Origin: Candidatus Bipolaricaulota bacterium
GTDB taxonomy: Bacteria; Bipolaricaulota; Bipolaricaulia; M55B111
Assembly: GCA_018334595.1 (NCBI GenBank)
Contig: JAGXLQ010000013.1
Location: 1 to 15,651 of the forward strand
DNA: 15,651 nucleotides
Reading direction: 5' to 3'
The position numbers and the translations under genes are program-made. Within the stretch, counting starts at the first letter, position 1. Every line of letters begins with the position of its first letter. The notes below the pieces were generated by a model. The model had not been told where the DNA came from, did not search any database, and worked only from the letters and a program-made list of their open reading frames with translations. Of this stretch, positions 1 through 7,254 are shown one piece after another.

Positions 1-119
1 GAGCGAGGAAGAGTTATAATCGCCCAATAAAAATTCTTAGCCCTCTCCCTGGTTACCCTTCGACAATACTCCTCTGGTGTCTCCCGGGGGGAAGTCTTGG
101 GGTTAAGCTCTTTCTGCAC
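1..119 (-). CDS. hpnD: HpnD-like squalene/phytoene synthase, N-terminal fragment (runs off left edge)
   Basis: Only the first 39 codons are inside the window. Read on the minus strand from a GTG at 119-117, the frame stays open to base 1. It encodes a segment with the pattern TPEEYCRRVTRERAKNFYWA followed by IITLPR, around residues 14-39. This matches the N-terminus of trans-isoprenyl diphosphate synthases of the HpnD/phytoene synthase type, which carry a Cys-Arg-Arg, an Arg/Lys-rich stretch, then an (N/S)FYxAF..LP helix. The GTG lies inside the end of hpnC, overlapping it by 17 nt. A G-rich run about 9 nt upstream could serve as ribosome binding site. HpnC plus HpnD is the usual pair: HpnD makes presqualene diphosphate from two FPP and HpnC makes hydroxysqualene. 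The active-site DxxxD motifs would lie outside the window, so HpnD versus a phytoene synthase is decided here by context. Confidence 0.8.
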   Translation of the reverse strand, partial: MQKELNPKTSPRETPEEYCRRVTRERAKNFYWAIITLPR

Positions 120-1020
120 GGCTTATTCCCCCCAGGAAGACCTTTGCTGCGGTCAACAGAAACAGCCAGACCTTCTCGCCTTTGGACACAGTGGGACGCC
201 TGTGAAGGACGTCGTAGTCGATGCTCTCTATCTTGTCGAGAATCTTTAACCCTCCCAGGTTGAATAGAGCTACGTCCACCTTTACGCGGCCGTCGAGGGT
301 CGACACGAGTTCAAGCCCCTCCTGGAGCAGCTCTCTTGCCCTATTTACCTCGAACTCCATCAACCTGACGAAGTTTTCGTTGTATGCTCTATTCTCGAGT
401 TCATCTCGGGAATAATTGAACCTCTCCATGTCCTCTCTCGGGACGTAAACCCTCCCCATCCTCTCATCACGGTCGACGTCCTGCCAGAAATTGGTCAGCT
501 GGAGGCCGGTACAAGTCTTATCTGACAACTCGATCCGCCTATCCCCCCCATAACCAAATATATTAAGGAAAATTCTTCCAACCGGGTTTGCCGAGTGCTC
601 GCAGTAATATAGCAGGTCCTCGTAAGTCTCATAAGAGCTATTCTTCTGGTCAAGCCGGTTAGCAGTAATAATCTTTTTAAACGGCTTGAGCGTCAACCCG
701 TTTGCCTCAATCGTATCCTTCAACGCGACGAGAATAGTGTTCCCCGTAAAGTCACCCTTCTCAACTCCTTCTAGTTCTCTTTCCCATTGATCGAGCGCTT
801 CCAAATTCCCCCCTTCGAGCTCATCACCGAGGTCATCGGTATACCTGCTAAACGCGTACAGGGCATGGATATACTTCCTCTTGTCTTGGGGAAGTAGCCT
901 GCTCACCACGGTAAAGTTCTCGTAGTTTTCCGTATTAATCTTTCTACACTTCTCGTACGCCCGCTCGACGCTCATGCTGTTGGCGTACAGATCGGGCGTT
1001 AGCTTGGATAGCTCGACCAT
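103..1020 (-). CDS. hpnC: HpnC, hydroxysqualene synthase family
   Basis: This is a 305-residue member of the squalene/phytoene synthase superfamily, the usual length. The first aspartate motif is DDLGDE (62-67) and the second is DVDRDE (181-186), followed by RMGRVYVPRED. The HpnC-like marks are NFTVVSRLLP near residue 35, the ALYAFSRYTDD helix, YCEHSANPVGR (139-149) and LTNFWQDV (175-182). In characterised hopanoid pathways HpnC converts presqualene diphosphate to hydroxysqualene, which HpnE reduces to squalene. It starts at an ATG with AGGAG four bases upstream, 54 nt after the YjbQ-family gene. Its 3' end overlaps the next synthase (hpnD), a pairing that supports HpnC over a carotenoid phytoene synthase. 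It is probably soluble or peripheral to the membrane. Confidence 0.9.
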   Translation of the reverse strand: MVELSKLTPDLYANSMSVERAYEKCRKINTENYENFTVVSRLLPQDKRKYIHALYAFSRYTDDLGDELEGGNLEALDQWERELEGVEKGDFTGNTILVALKDTIEANGLTLKPFKKIITANRLDQKNSSYETYEDLLYYCEHSANPVGRIFLNIFGYGGDRRIELSDKTCTGLQLTNFWQDVDRDERMGRVYVPREDMERFNYSRDELENRAYNENFVRLMEFEVNRARELLQEGLELVSTLDGRVKVDVALFNLGGLKILDKIESIDYDVLHRRPTVSKGEKVWLFLLTAAKVFLGGISRAERA

Positions 1021-1074
1021 AAAACTCCTGGGTTGACGCCGGGTAAATTTGTCCGTGTTACGGGTGTTCCGCAG

Positions 1075-1524
1075 CTAACCACCAAGGACCTGAAGGATAA
1101 CCTGCCTCTTCCTCGAATGGTCAAGTTCTATAAGGAAAATCCTCTGCCAGTTTCCAAGTTGAAGCTCTCCGTCGATTACGGGAATTGTTTCGCTGGCACC
1201 CATCCCGAGTGACTGGCAGTGGGCGTGTCCGTTTGGCACCTCGTCCTCCGTCATGTTTTCCGTGCGAATTGAGAAGTCATTGTGTCGATAGTAGTCGTCT
1301 TCAGGGGCAAACGCCTTGAGAAAATCTGCCATGTCCTTTAACAGCAGCGACTCGTTTTCGTTGATGCGAATCGCAGCGGTCGTATGCCTGCTGAATATGA
1401 CCAGTGCCCCATTCTCCAGGTCCTCTTCGTCGACAAACTTTTTCACCTTATCCGTTATGTCTATGAACTCGGGTGCTTTCGTCGTCTGAATCTCCAACAC
1501 TTCCGTCGAAGTCGAAGTCAACAT
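1075..1524 (-). CDS. yjbQ: YjbQ/UPF0047 family protein (possible thiamine-phosphate synthase activity)
   Basis: This 149-residue protein is the normal length for the UPF0047 family. The diagnostic motifs are SRHTTAAIRINENES (45-59), NGHAHCQSLGMGASETIPV (98-116) and GELQLGNWQRIFLIELD (119-135). The His-rich motifs are thought to form the active pocket of the trimer. The E. coli member has reported weak thiamine-phosphate synthase activity, but the true role of the family is unclear. The ATG start has a strong GGAGG six bases upstream and follows the ispH stop by 12 nt. It sits between ispH and hpnC, so it is co-transcribed with isoprenoid genes. A role there is possible, as is simple co-expression. 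Confidence 0.9.
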   Translation of the reverse strand: MLTSTSTEVLEIQTTKAPEFIDITDKVKKFVDEEDLENGALVIFSRHTTAAIRINENESLLLKDMADFLKAFAPEDDYYRHNDFSIRTENMTEDEVPNGHAHCQSLGMGASETIPVIDGELQLGNWQRIFLIELDHSRKRQVILQVLGG

Positions 1525-1536
1525 TGTAAACCTCCT

Positions 1537-2394
1537 TTAATCCACCAATGTGTCGTCAAATTGTTCTAAAACTTCTTCAACCGCCGATACAGCAGATTGA
1601 GGGGTTGAAGCACCTGCAGTGATGCCCACCCGTTTAACTCCTTCAAACCAGGTAGGCTCAATTTCCGTTTCGTCCTTAATATGGTGGGTCTCGATACCCG
1701 TGCTCGCTGAAACCTCGGCAAGTTTCCGCGTGTTTGCGGAATTCTTGCCCCCCACTACCAGGATGATATCTACCTCGTCGGCAAGCCTCTCCGCGGCCTC
1801 GTATCTCCGTCGGGTTTCCCCGCAGGTCGTATCCACTATCTTGACTTGTTCGAGCTCGTCGCTGTGGACCTGAAGGAATCTTGCCGCAAAGTCAAAGAAA
1901 TACTTCTTGCCCTTTGTCGTCTGGGATAAGAGCGCTACTTTCCCTTTGCGAATGTTAACGTCCGCGTTTGGGTCTAGTATCGCTATACCTCGACCGTCCA
2001 ACCAGCCAAGGATGTTGCGTACCTCCGTGTGGTCATTTTCACCGTAAATAATTACCTGATATCCCCTGTCCACCAGGTCCTCCGCGGTTTCCTGCGCCGT
2101 CCGTACTATGGGACAGGTGGTGTCGATTAGATTTAACCCCTTCTCCCTTATCTTGCTGTGTATCTCCCTGCCCGCCCCGTGCGCGGTAATGATCACCGAA
2201 TCCGTATTTACCTCGTCCAGCGAATTAACGACCTCGGCCCCCTTCTCAGATAGGTCCTCGACTACGTTCGGGTTGTGAACGATCGGTCCCAGGGTATCTA
2301 TCTTCTTCTGTTCTTCCAGTTTCTCCTCAACTATGTCCACCGCGCGGTTTACTCCAAAGCAAAACCCGAACAGGTCGGCTTCGATAATTTCCAC
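1537..2394 (-). CDS. ispH: IspH (LytB), 4-hydroxy-3-methylbut-2-enyl diphosphate reductase
   Basis: This enzyme carries out the last MEP-pathway step: reductive dehydroxylation of HMBPP to IPP and DMAPP by a [4Fe-4S] enzyme in the cytosol. At 285 residues it is slightly compact but complete. The three cluster cysteines are visible: Cys12 in GFCFGVNRA, Cys94 in DTTCPIV and Cys191 in DTTCGETRRR. Substrate-pocket residues are also present: His40 (GPIVHNP), His72 (TAHG), His122 and Glu124 (DHTEV), the TT at 159-160 (SQTTKG), Ser219/Asn221 (KNSANT) and Ser263 (GAST). The start is a GTG directly after the ispG stop codon, with the ribosome binding site in the G-rich last codons of ispG. This implies translational coupling. 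Confidence 0.96.
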   Translation of the reverse strand: MEIIEADLFGFCFGVNRAVDIVEEKLEEQKKIDTLGPIVHNPNVVEDLSEKGAEVVNSLDEVNTDSVIITAHGAGREIHSKIREKGLNLIDTTCPIVRTAQETAEDLVDRGYQVIIYGENDHTEVRNILGWLDGRGIAILDPNADVNIRKGKVALLSQTTKGKKYFFDFAARFLQVHSDELEQVKIVDTTCGETRRRYEAAERLADEVDIILVVGGKNSANTRKLAEVSASTGIETHHIKDETEIEPTWFEGVKRVGITAGASTPQSAVSAVEEVLEQFDDTLVD

Positions 2395-3465
2395 TTACCC
2401 TCCCCTCCCCATGTAATCTCGTACGGATTCCTCAATCTTCTCAGCCATAACGTCTGTGTCGTCATCACCGATTGTCTCTTTGTACTCTCCGTCAACGTAT
2501 AGCAGCCCACCGTTTTCCGTACCCACCACGCCCACGTTGGACGAACCGGCCTCCCCGATACCGTTGACCGAACACCCCATCAACGCGACCCTGATAGAGC
2601 CGGTGACGTCTCCCATGTTCCTCTCCAGGTATCCTCCCAGGCCCTGGACGTCTATCTCCGTTCTTCCGCACGTAGGGCAGGAAACAATATCAATTCCCCG
2701 GTTGCGAAGGTCCAGCGCCCGGAGTATGTCGTAAGCCGTTCCTACCTCTTCCACCGGGTCGGCCGTGAGGGATATTCTAATCGTGTCTCCAATCCCCTCA
2801 CCTAAGAGAGTTCCAATTCCAATCGCTGACTTTACCAACCCGCTCCTCCCACCGCCCGCCTCCGTCACGCCGAGGTGGAGCGGGTAGTCGTACTTCTCGG
2901 CAAAGATCCTGTTGGACTCGACGGTCATGTTGACCTCGCTCGACTTAAGGGAGACGACGATGTCCTCGAACCCTTGACCCTCTAGAAGCCGGATCTCCCT
3001 CTCCGCGCTTGCGACCATTCCCGCTGCGGTACGTCCGTACTCGTCGATAATTTCCTGGTCGAGTGACCCCGAATTTACGCCGACGCGTATCGGAATAGAT
3101 TTCTCCGAAGCGGCATCGGCAATACGCCTGATGTCTCTGTCAAGCGTGATGTTGCCGGGATTCAATCGCAACTTGGCCACGCCCGCGTCCAGAGCCATCA
3201 GGGCGAGATCGGGTGAGTAGTGAATGTCTGCAATTATCGGAACGGGGCTCTCCGCGATTATCCTACTCAACGAACGTGCTGCCTCGTCGTCGGGGACGGC
3301 TACTCTAACCAACTCACAGCCGTGACCGACAAGTCTTCTGATTTGATCGATCGTGGCATCCGGATCCCGGGTATCCGTGTTCGTCATCGACTGGACGACG
3401 ATCGGATTATCCCCCCCAATCTTCACCCCACCTACGTCTACAACCCTGCTGTTTTCGTTGATCAT
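2395..3465 (-). CDS. ispG: IspG (GcpE), HMBPP synthase
   Basis: IspG converts 2-C-methyl-D-erythritol 2,4-cyclodiphosphate to HMBPP, the penultimate MEP step. I chose the ATG at 3465 (356 residues) over an in-frame one at 3519. It lies 2 nt after the hpnA stop, has GGAG about 11 nt upstream, and puts the conserved start (V.VGGVKIGGDNPIVVQSMTNTDT) near residue 9. The Fe-S cysteines are Cys263 and Cys266 (SCPTCGRTEID) and Cys298 (MGCSVNGIGEA), with Glu305 following as in the family. The TIM-barrel motifs are present (PIIADIHYS 77-85, KLRLNPGN 98-105, IRVGVNSGSL 126-135). It is the short two-domain bacterial form without the plant insertion. It is immediately followed by ispH, so both Fe-S enzymes are made together. 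Confidence 0.97.
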   Translation of the reverse strand: MINENSRVVDVGGVKIGGDNPIVVQSMTNTDTRDPDATIDQIRRLVGHGCELVRVAVPDDEAARSLSRIIAESPVPIIADIHYSPDLALMALDAGVAKLRLNPGNITLDRDIRRIADAASEKSIPIRVGVNSGSLDQEIIDEYGRTAAGMVASAEREIRLLEGQGFEDIVVSLKSSEVNMTVESNRIFAEKYDYPLHLGVTEAGGGRSGLVKSAIGIGTLLGEGIGDTIRISLTADPVEEVGTAYDILRALDLRNRGIDIVSCPTCGRTEIDVQGLGGYLERNMGDVTGSIRVALMGCSVNGIGEAGSSNVGVVGTENGGLLYVDGEYKETIGDDDTDVMAEKIEESVRDYMGRGG

Positions 3466-3467
3466 TG

Positions 3468-4472
3468 TTATCTTAACTCCGCTTTTCCATTCCTCAGGTA
3501 ACCGTTTTCGGAGTACCAATCCATGGCCTTCTTCAACGCCTTGATTATCGGCGTCTGTGGTAGCCCCAGTTCCTTAGCCCAGGGCGTCGAATCTATTCTC
3601 TCGTCAATCCTCGTCGATTCTATCGCCGATATGGGGGCTGTTGGCCTCTTTCTCAACAAAAAACCCTCGAAGAACTCGTCGAGCCAGGCAAAGGAAATGG
3701 CTACTGGGTAAGGGATCTCAAACCTTGGTTTGTCTCGGCCGGTGATATTCGCCAGGATGTCAATGATCTCCGACAGACTGGTATTCTTGTTTCCGAGAAC
3801 GTACCGCTTACCCGGCCTACCTTCTTCCATTGCGAGGAGATGTCCGTGGGCCACGTCCTTCACGTAAACGACGTTGAAATTCATGTCCAGGTAAGCTTTC
3901 ATTCTCCCGTTGAGATACTCCAGGATCAGCCTACCCGTAGGGGTCGGCCCGTAGTCGCCGGGACCAATGGGAACGGTCGGGCTGGCAATTATGACGTCGA
4001 GGTCCCTTTCGTCGTTAAACGATAGCGACTCACGTTCCGCGATATACTTGGTCACCTTGTAAGCGCTGGGCAATCCGTCCGTAGACCTGGGAAGGCTCTC
4101 CCCGTCTTCGGAGTGGGCCAAAAGCGAGGCCGTGCTCGTCACGACTACACGCTCCACGTCGGCCCTGTCCGAGGCATTCAGGACGTTCCTCGTCCCGACG
4201 ACGTTCGTGTCATAAAAGAGGTCGTTTTGGGGGGCCCAGAACCTGTACAGGGCTGCCGTATGAAACACCCCGTCAACTCCGCGGACAGGTTCATTTAGAG
4301 CCTCCTCGTCACGAATATCCCCAATTACAGTCTCTATAGGTAGTCCGGCTATATTGTCTATGTTGCTGTTCTTTCGGACCATTCCCCTGACCTCGTGCCC
4401 TTCTTCCAACAGAACCCTGACGAGGTTGCTGCCGACGAAACCGTTGGCACCAGTCACGAGAGATTTTCCCAT
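3468..4472 (-). CDS. hpnA: HpnA, hopanoid-associated NAD-dependent sugar epimerase/SDR
   Basis: This is an extended short-chain dehydrogenase/reductase of 334 residues. The Rossmann motif is TGANGFVG (7-14), an active-site Ser lies near 113-116 (TSTAS), and the YxxxK pair is Tyr138/Lys142 (AYKVTKYIAE). Features shared with HpnA are AALYRFWAPQNDLFYDTNVVGTRN (73-96) and SPTVPIGPGDYGPTPTGR (164-181). Family members are annotated as hopanoid-associated sugar epimerases, but I know of no proven reaction. I chose the ATG at 4472, one base after the hpnG stop and with GGAGAGGTGG upstream, over an ATG six codons earlier that lies inside hpnG. Tight coupling to hpnG suggests it acts on ribosylhopane or a later sugar-bearing hopanoid; that is inference. 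Confidence 0.92.
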   Translation of the reverse strand: MGKSLVTGANGFVGSNLVRVLLEEGHEVRGMVRKNSNIDNIAGLPIETVIGDIRDEEALNEPVRGVDGVFHTAALYRFWAPQNDLFYDTNVVGTRNVLNASDRADVERVVVTSTASLLAHSEDGESLPRSTDGLPSAYKVTKYIAERESLSFNDERDLDVIIASPTVPIGPGDYGPTPTGRLILEYLNGRMKAYLDMNFNVVYVKDVAHGHLLAMEEGRPGKRYVLGNKNTSLSEIIDILANITGRDKPRFEIPYPVAISFAWLDEFFEGFLLRKRPTAPISAIESTRIDERIDSTPWAKELGLPQTPIIKALKKAMDWYSENGYLRNGKAELR

Positions 4473-4473
4473 C

Positions 4474-5160
4474 CTAACCCACCTCTCCAAGCACTCTTAG
4501 GGAATCCTCGATGGCACATGAAAGCTTTCCTCTGGCAATTAGGCTCCTAACACCGAGCCGGGGGAGGGAGAAAAGCTGACGGGGGTCCCTCATTAGCCAT
4601 TTCAGGACCTTTTCGGCACGGACCTGACCCGTCTCCTCTTCGTAGAGGCCGGACGGCGGGAGTTCCTGGTCGATCTCGTCGTAGATAACCCTTATGCCAA
4701 CGAAGGGAACATCTTCCGTCTCGGCGAACTCGGCCACCCAGTAGCTCTCCTGGTCTATCATTTGAGCGTCGAACTCGCTAGCCAGGTTCATCTTTTCCTC
4801 CACAGAGGTGACGGTATCTTCCACCGACACAAGATCGGCGGCCCTCATCCCCTCCACATCGAGAAGAAGTCCAAACAGGCGTTCGTCAGCCGTGTAATAG
4901 CGGTCACTCGACGGAGTTTGTACGTGCTCAACAAGACAGGTCTCTCCGGATCCCAGTTCCGGGTCAATAGAGCCCGCAAAACCTACTGACATGACACCGT
5001 CCAGCTTGGAACCTCCTCTCCAGGCTCTGAACTTTTTCTTGACCATATCCTTTCCCATACCGGTGTAGCTGAACTTGAACTCGGGCGAATCCGACTCCGC
5101 TCGGTTCATCCCGAACGGGCCTTCTAGTTCTCTCTTCATAGCCGCAACTACTAATATCAT
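4474..5160 (-). CDS. hpnG: HpnG, adenosylhopane nucleosidase/phosphorylase family
   Basis: This 228-residue protein has the purine nucleoside phosphorylase/MTA-nucleosidase fold. The N-terminal AAMKRELEGP places Glu11 like the N-terminal Glu of MTA/SAH nucleosidase. GFAGSIDPEL (60-69) is the beta-turn after the core strand. MIDQESYWVA (134-143) resembles the ribose-binding (D/V)(M/Q)E(S/G) motif with Glu138. RVIYDEID (157-164) corresponds to the (I/V)SDxAD motif, making Asp161 the likely catalytic acid. HpnG releases adenine from adenosylhopane to give (phospho)ribosylhopane, the step after HpnH. Its ATG directly follows the hpnH stop codon, with only a weak AAGAG upstream, so translation is probably coupled to hpnH. 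The sequence is divergent, and context is a large part of the call. Confidence 0.88.
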   Translation of the reverse strand: MILVVAAMKRELEGPFGMNRAESDSPEFKFSYTGMGKDMVKKKFRAWRGGSKLDGVMSVGFAGSIDPELGSGETCLVEHVQTPSSDRYYTADERLFGLLLDVEGMRAADLVSVEDTVTSVEEKMNLASEFDAQMIDQESYWVAEFAETEDVPFVGIRVIYDEIDQELPPSGLYEEETGQVRAEKVLKWLMRDPRQLFSLPRLGVRSLIARGKLSCAIEDSLRVLGEVG

Positions 5161-6210
5161 CTACTCTTGTTCGGTGGTCAGGATCTTTGTCAGCCTATCG
5201 GGCAGGGTACTTTTAACCAAATCGACCATTCCCTCCTTGCTTCGCAAGGAGACGATCGTACCGGCCGTGTCAAACCCGGAGTGTATCATACAGCTGTTAC
5301 AGCGCCGGTCCTTTCCGACTCCGTAATTCTCCCACAAGTCCTCGTCAAGGATTTCATCGACCGAGTCGACGTGATCGTCGGCCAGGATATAACAGGGTTT
5401 GCGCCATCCAAGTACGGTATAGGTCGGTGACGCCCAAGCATTACACTGCAGATCACGCTTTCCCCTGAGAAAATCCAGGTAAAGAGGGGTGTTGTAGAAG
5501 GGAAAGTCCTTTGTCTTCTCCGGGTCAAGTATCTCTCTAAAGACCTCGATCGACTCCTTCCTTTCCAGGAAGTGTTTCTCCGCACTTCTATCTACAGAAG
5601 CGTAGTTGTACCCGGGAGCAAGCATTATGCCCTCGACGCCTACGTCGGTCAGTCTCCTAAACAGCTCATGCAGGTCATCGGGGTCGGACTCCTTGAATAT
5701 AGTAGTATTTGTCGTAACCCGGTAACCCTGGTCTATCGCCTTCTTCACACCGTTAAAGACTCTTTCGTAGACACCTTCACGGTTAGTGTAATCATCGTGA
5801 ACCTCTTCGGTCCCGTCCAGATGGACCGCAAACGCGAGCTTCTCGTCTGGCTCCAGCGTTTTCAGCTTCTCCTCGAGCAGCAACCCGTTGGTACAGAGCA
5901 TGATGTAGTAACCCTCTTCAATTAGCCGCTGGACTATGATCTCGATCTGCGGGTGAATCAACGGCTCGCCTCCGGAGATCGACACCACAGGGGCGCCGGA
6001 TTCGTCGGCCGCGCTTACGACCTCTTCCGGTGTCAATTTCTCATCCAGGTGGTCTGAGTATTCCCTGATACGCCCACATCCCGTACACCTGAGGTTGCAC
6101 TGCTCTAGGGGTTCGATAATTGTTACTAGCGGAAATATTTTCTTTCCTTTTGCGAGTTGTTTGGCAACGTAGCCGGCTATCTTGGTATTCATCTTTAAAG
6201 GTCGACCCAT
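5161..6210 (-). CDS. hpnH: HpnH, radical SAM adenosylhopane synthase
   Basis: HpnH adds the 5'-deoxyadenosyl radical from SAM to diploptene to give adenosylhopane, the first step to extended C35 hopanoids. At 349 residues it is a normal length. The radical SAM cluster motif is CNLRCTGC (Cys38, Cys42, Cys45), preceded by the family-typical IEPLEQ. The GGEP motif is at 80-83. Cys106 in YIMLCTNG sits where a conserved cysteine of the Streptomyces enzyme is reported to donate hydrogen to the radical intermediate. C-terminal cysteines lie at 256, 273, 304 and 307 (RRCNSCMIHSGF). The ATG at 6210 has GGAGG seven bases upstream and follows the prenyl synthase stop by 9 nt. Hopene itself must be made by a cyclase encoded elsewhere. 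Confidence 0.96.
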   Translation of the reverse strand: MGRPLKMNTKIAGYVAKQLAKGKKIFPLVTIIEPLEQCNLRCTGCGRIREYSDHLDEKLTPEEVVSAADESGAPVVSISGGEPLIHPQIEIIVQRLIEEGYYIMLCTNGLLLEEKLKTLEPDEKLAFAVHLDGTEEVHDDYTNREGVYERVFNGVKKAIDQGYRVTTNTTIFKESDPDDLHELFRRLTDVGVEGIMLAPGYNYASVDRSAEKHFLERKESIEVFREILDPEKTKDFPFYNTPLYLDFLRGKRDLQCNAWASPTYTVLGWRKPCYILADDHVDSVDEILDEDLWENYGVGKDRRCNSCMIHSGFDTAGTIVSLRSKEGMVDLVKSTLPDRLTKILTTEQE

Positions 6211-6219
6211 AGGATCCTC

Positions 6220-7254
6220 CTATCTTTGTCTTGTCAGTAAGTATTTTCCAAAATTTCTTAAATCAGTCTTCGCCCAATCCTTCATATCTATCTTTGCTAG
6301 TTCCTCTTTTGCCTGTTTCCAGTACCTCCCTGCCCAGTCGTTTGTCCCTTCCCTTGCTCCCAGCTCCTCAAGCAGTTTCCTGACGCGATCTATCTCCCCG
6401 CCGGAAAGGTCTCCGTCCGAGAAGTAAATCTCCTCGAACTTTTCGAGCTCCTCGCCGGAGGGACGCCCCAACGCGTAGACGACCGGAAACGACCGCTTTC
6501 TCTCCTGCAGATCAGAGCCAACCGACTTTCCGAACTGCTCCTGTTCTCCCCAGATTCCGAGCCAGTCATCCCTGATCTGAAAGACGTAGCCCAGATACCT
6601 TCCAATTGCCTTCAACCTCTTAACCGTCTCCTGGTCCACGCCAGCATAAAGACCACCGAGGTGAAGAGACGCTTTTAGCAGCGCACACGTCTTCTTATCA
6701 ATCATCCCCAAGTAATCTTCCATGGTGATTTCCGCCCTATCGGTAAACTGTAAATCCCTTACCTGCCCGGAGATCATCTCCAGGGAGTAAGTCCCGAGGG
6801 TTTCCATTGCGTTAAGGGTTAAACCCGGATCGGTTGAATCGGCAAGTTCCACCAGGGCAAGCGTTGAGAGGTCCCGAATACCGTCTCCGGCGTTGATGGC
6901 CTGCTTGGCCCCCCACTTTGCCTGAACGCTCTTGCGACCACGGCGCAGATAGTCATCATCTTGAATATCGTCGTGGACGAGGGAAAAGTTATGAACCAGT
7001 TCCAGGGAGACGGCAGCGGGCAGGGCCTTCCTCCAGTTTACCCCAAACCCCTCCGCCGTAAAGAGCAACAGCGATGGTCGGAGTACCTTGCCCTGCAGGC
7101 CGGGGCTGTTCGCCCCTTCCTCGAAACCCATATGGTACCTAATCATCTCATGCAGCGGACCATCCCGACGACAGACGTAATCTTCCATCTGCCGAGCAAT
7201 TGCTCTCCTGTACTTGGTAATCGTCTCGGGCAGGCCTCCGGGGACGTCAGTCAT
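6220..7254 (-). CDS. Short-chain trans-prenyl diphosphate synthase (FPP/GGPP synthase)
   Basis: This 344-residue type-I prenyl synthase has the first aspartate-rich motif at 95-99 (DDIQD, in VHDDIQDDDYLRRGR). Its spacing to RRG lacks the two-residue insertion of type-II FPP synthases. The second motif begins DDWLG (229-233), with Gly in place of the usual third Asp, then the conserved GKSVGSDLQERKRSFPVV. GKVLRPSL (55-62) is the substrate-binding KxxR region. Phe90, five residues before the first motif, predicts a short product (C15-C20). In this operon FPP for HpnC/HpnD is the likely product, but GGPP is not excluded. Its ATG lies 8 nt inside the response regulator gene with AGAGGA upstream, so the two are translationally linked. 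Confidence 0.93.
   Translation of the reverse strand: MTDVPGGLPETITKYRRAIARQMEDYVCRRDGPLHEMIRYHMGFEEGANSPGLQGKVLRPSLLLFTAEGFGVNWRKALPAAVSLELVHNFSLVHDDIQDDDYLRRGRKSVQAKWGAKQAINAGDGIRDLSTLALVELADSTDPGLTLNAMETLGTYSLEMISGQVRDLQFTDRAEITMEDYLGMIDKKTCALLKASLHLGGLYAGVDQETVKRLKAIGRYLGYVFQIRDDWLGIWGEQEQFGKSVGSDLQERKRSFPVVYALGRPSGEELEKFEEIYFSDGDLSGGEIDRVRKLLEELGAREGTNDWAGRYWKQAKEELAKIDMKDWAKTDLRNFGKYLLTRQR

Noticed and set aside
3466..3519. Upstream ATG for ispG (18 extra residues)
   Set aside because: It lies inside hpnA, and the extra residues have no counterpart in IspG. The ATG at 3465 has a proper ribosome binding site.
5286..5585. Minus-strand 99-codon open frame inside hpnH
   Set aside because: It is an Arg/Ser/Thr-rich alternative frame of hpnH with no domain and no start signal of its own.
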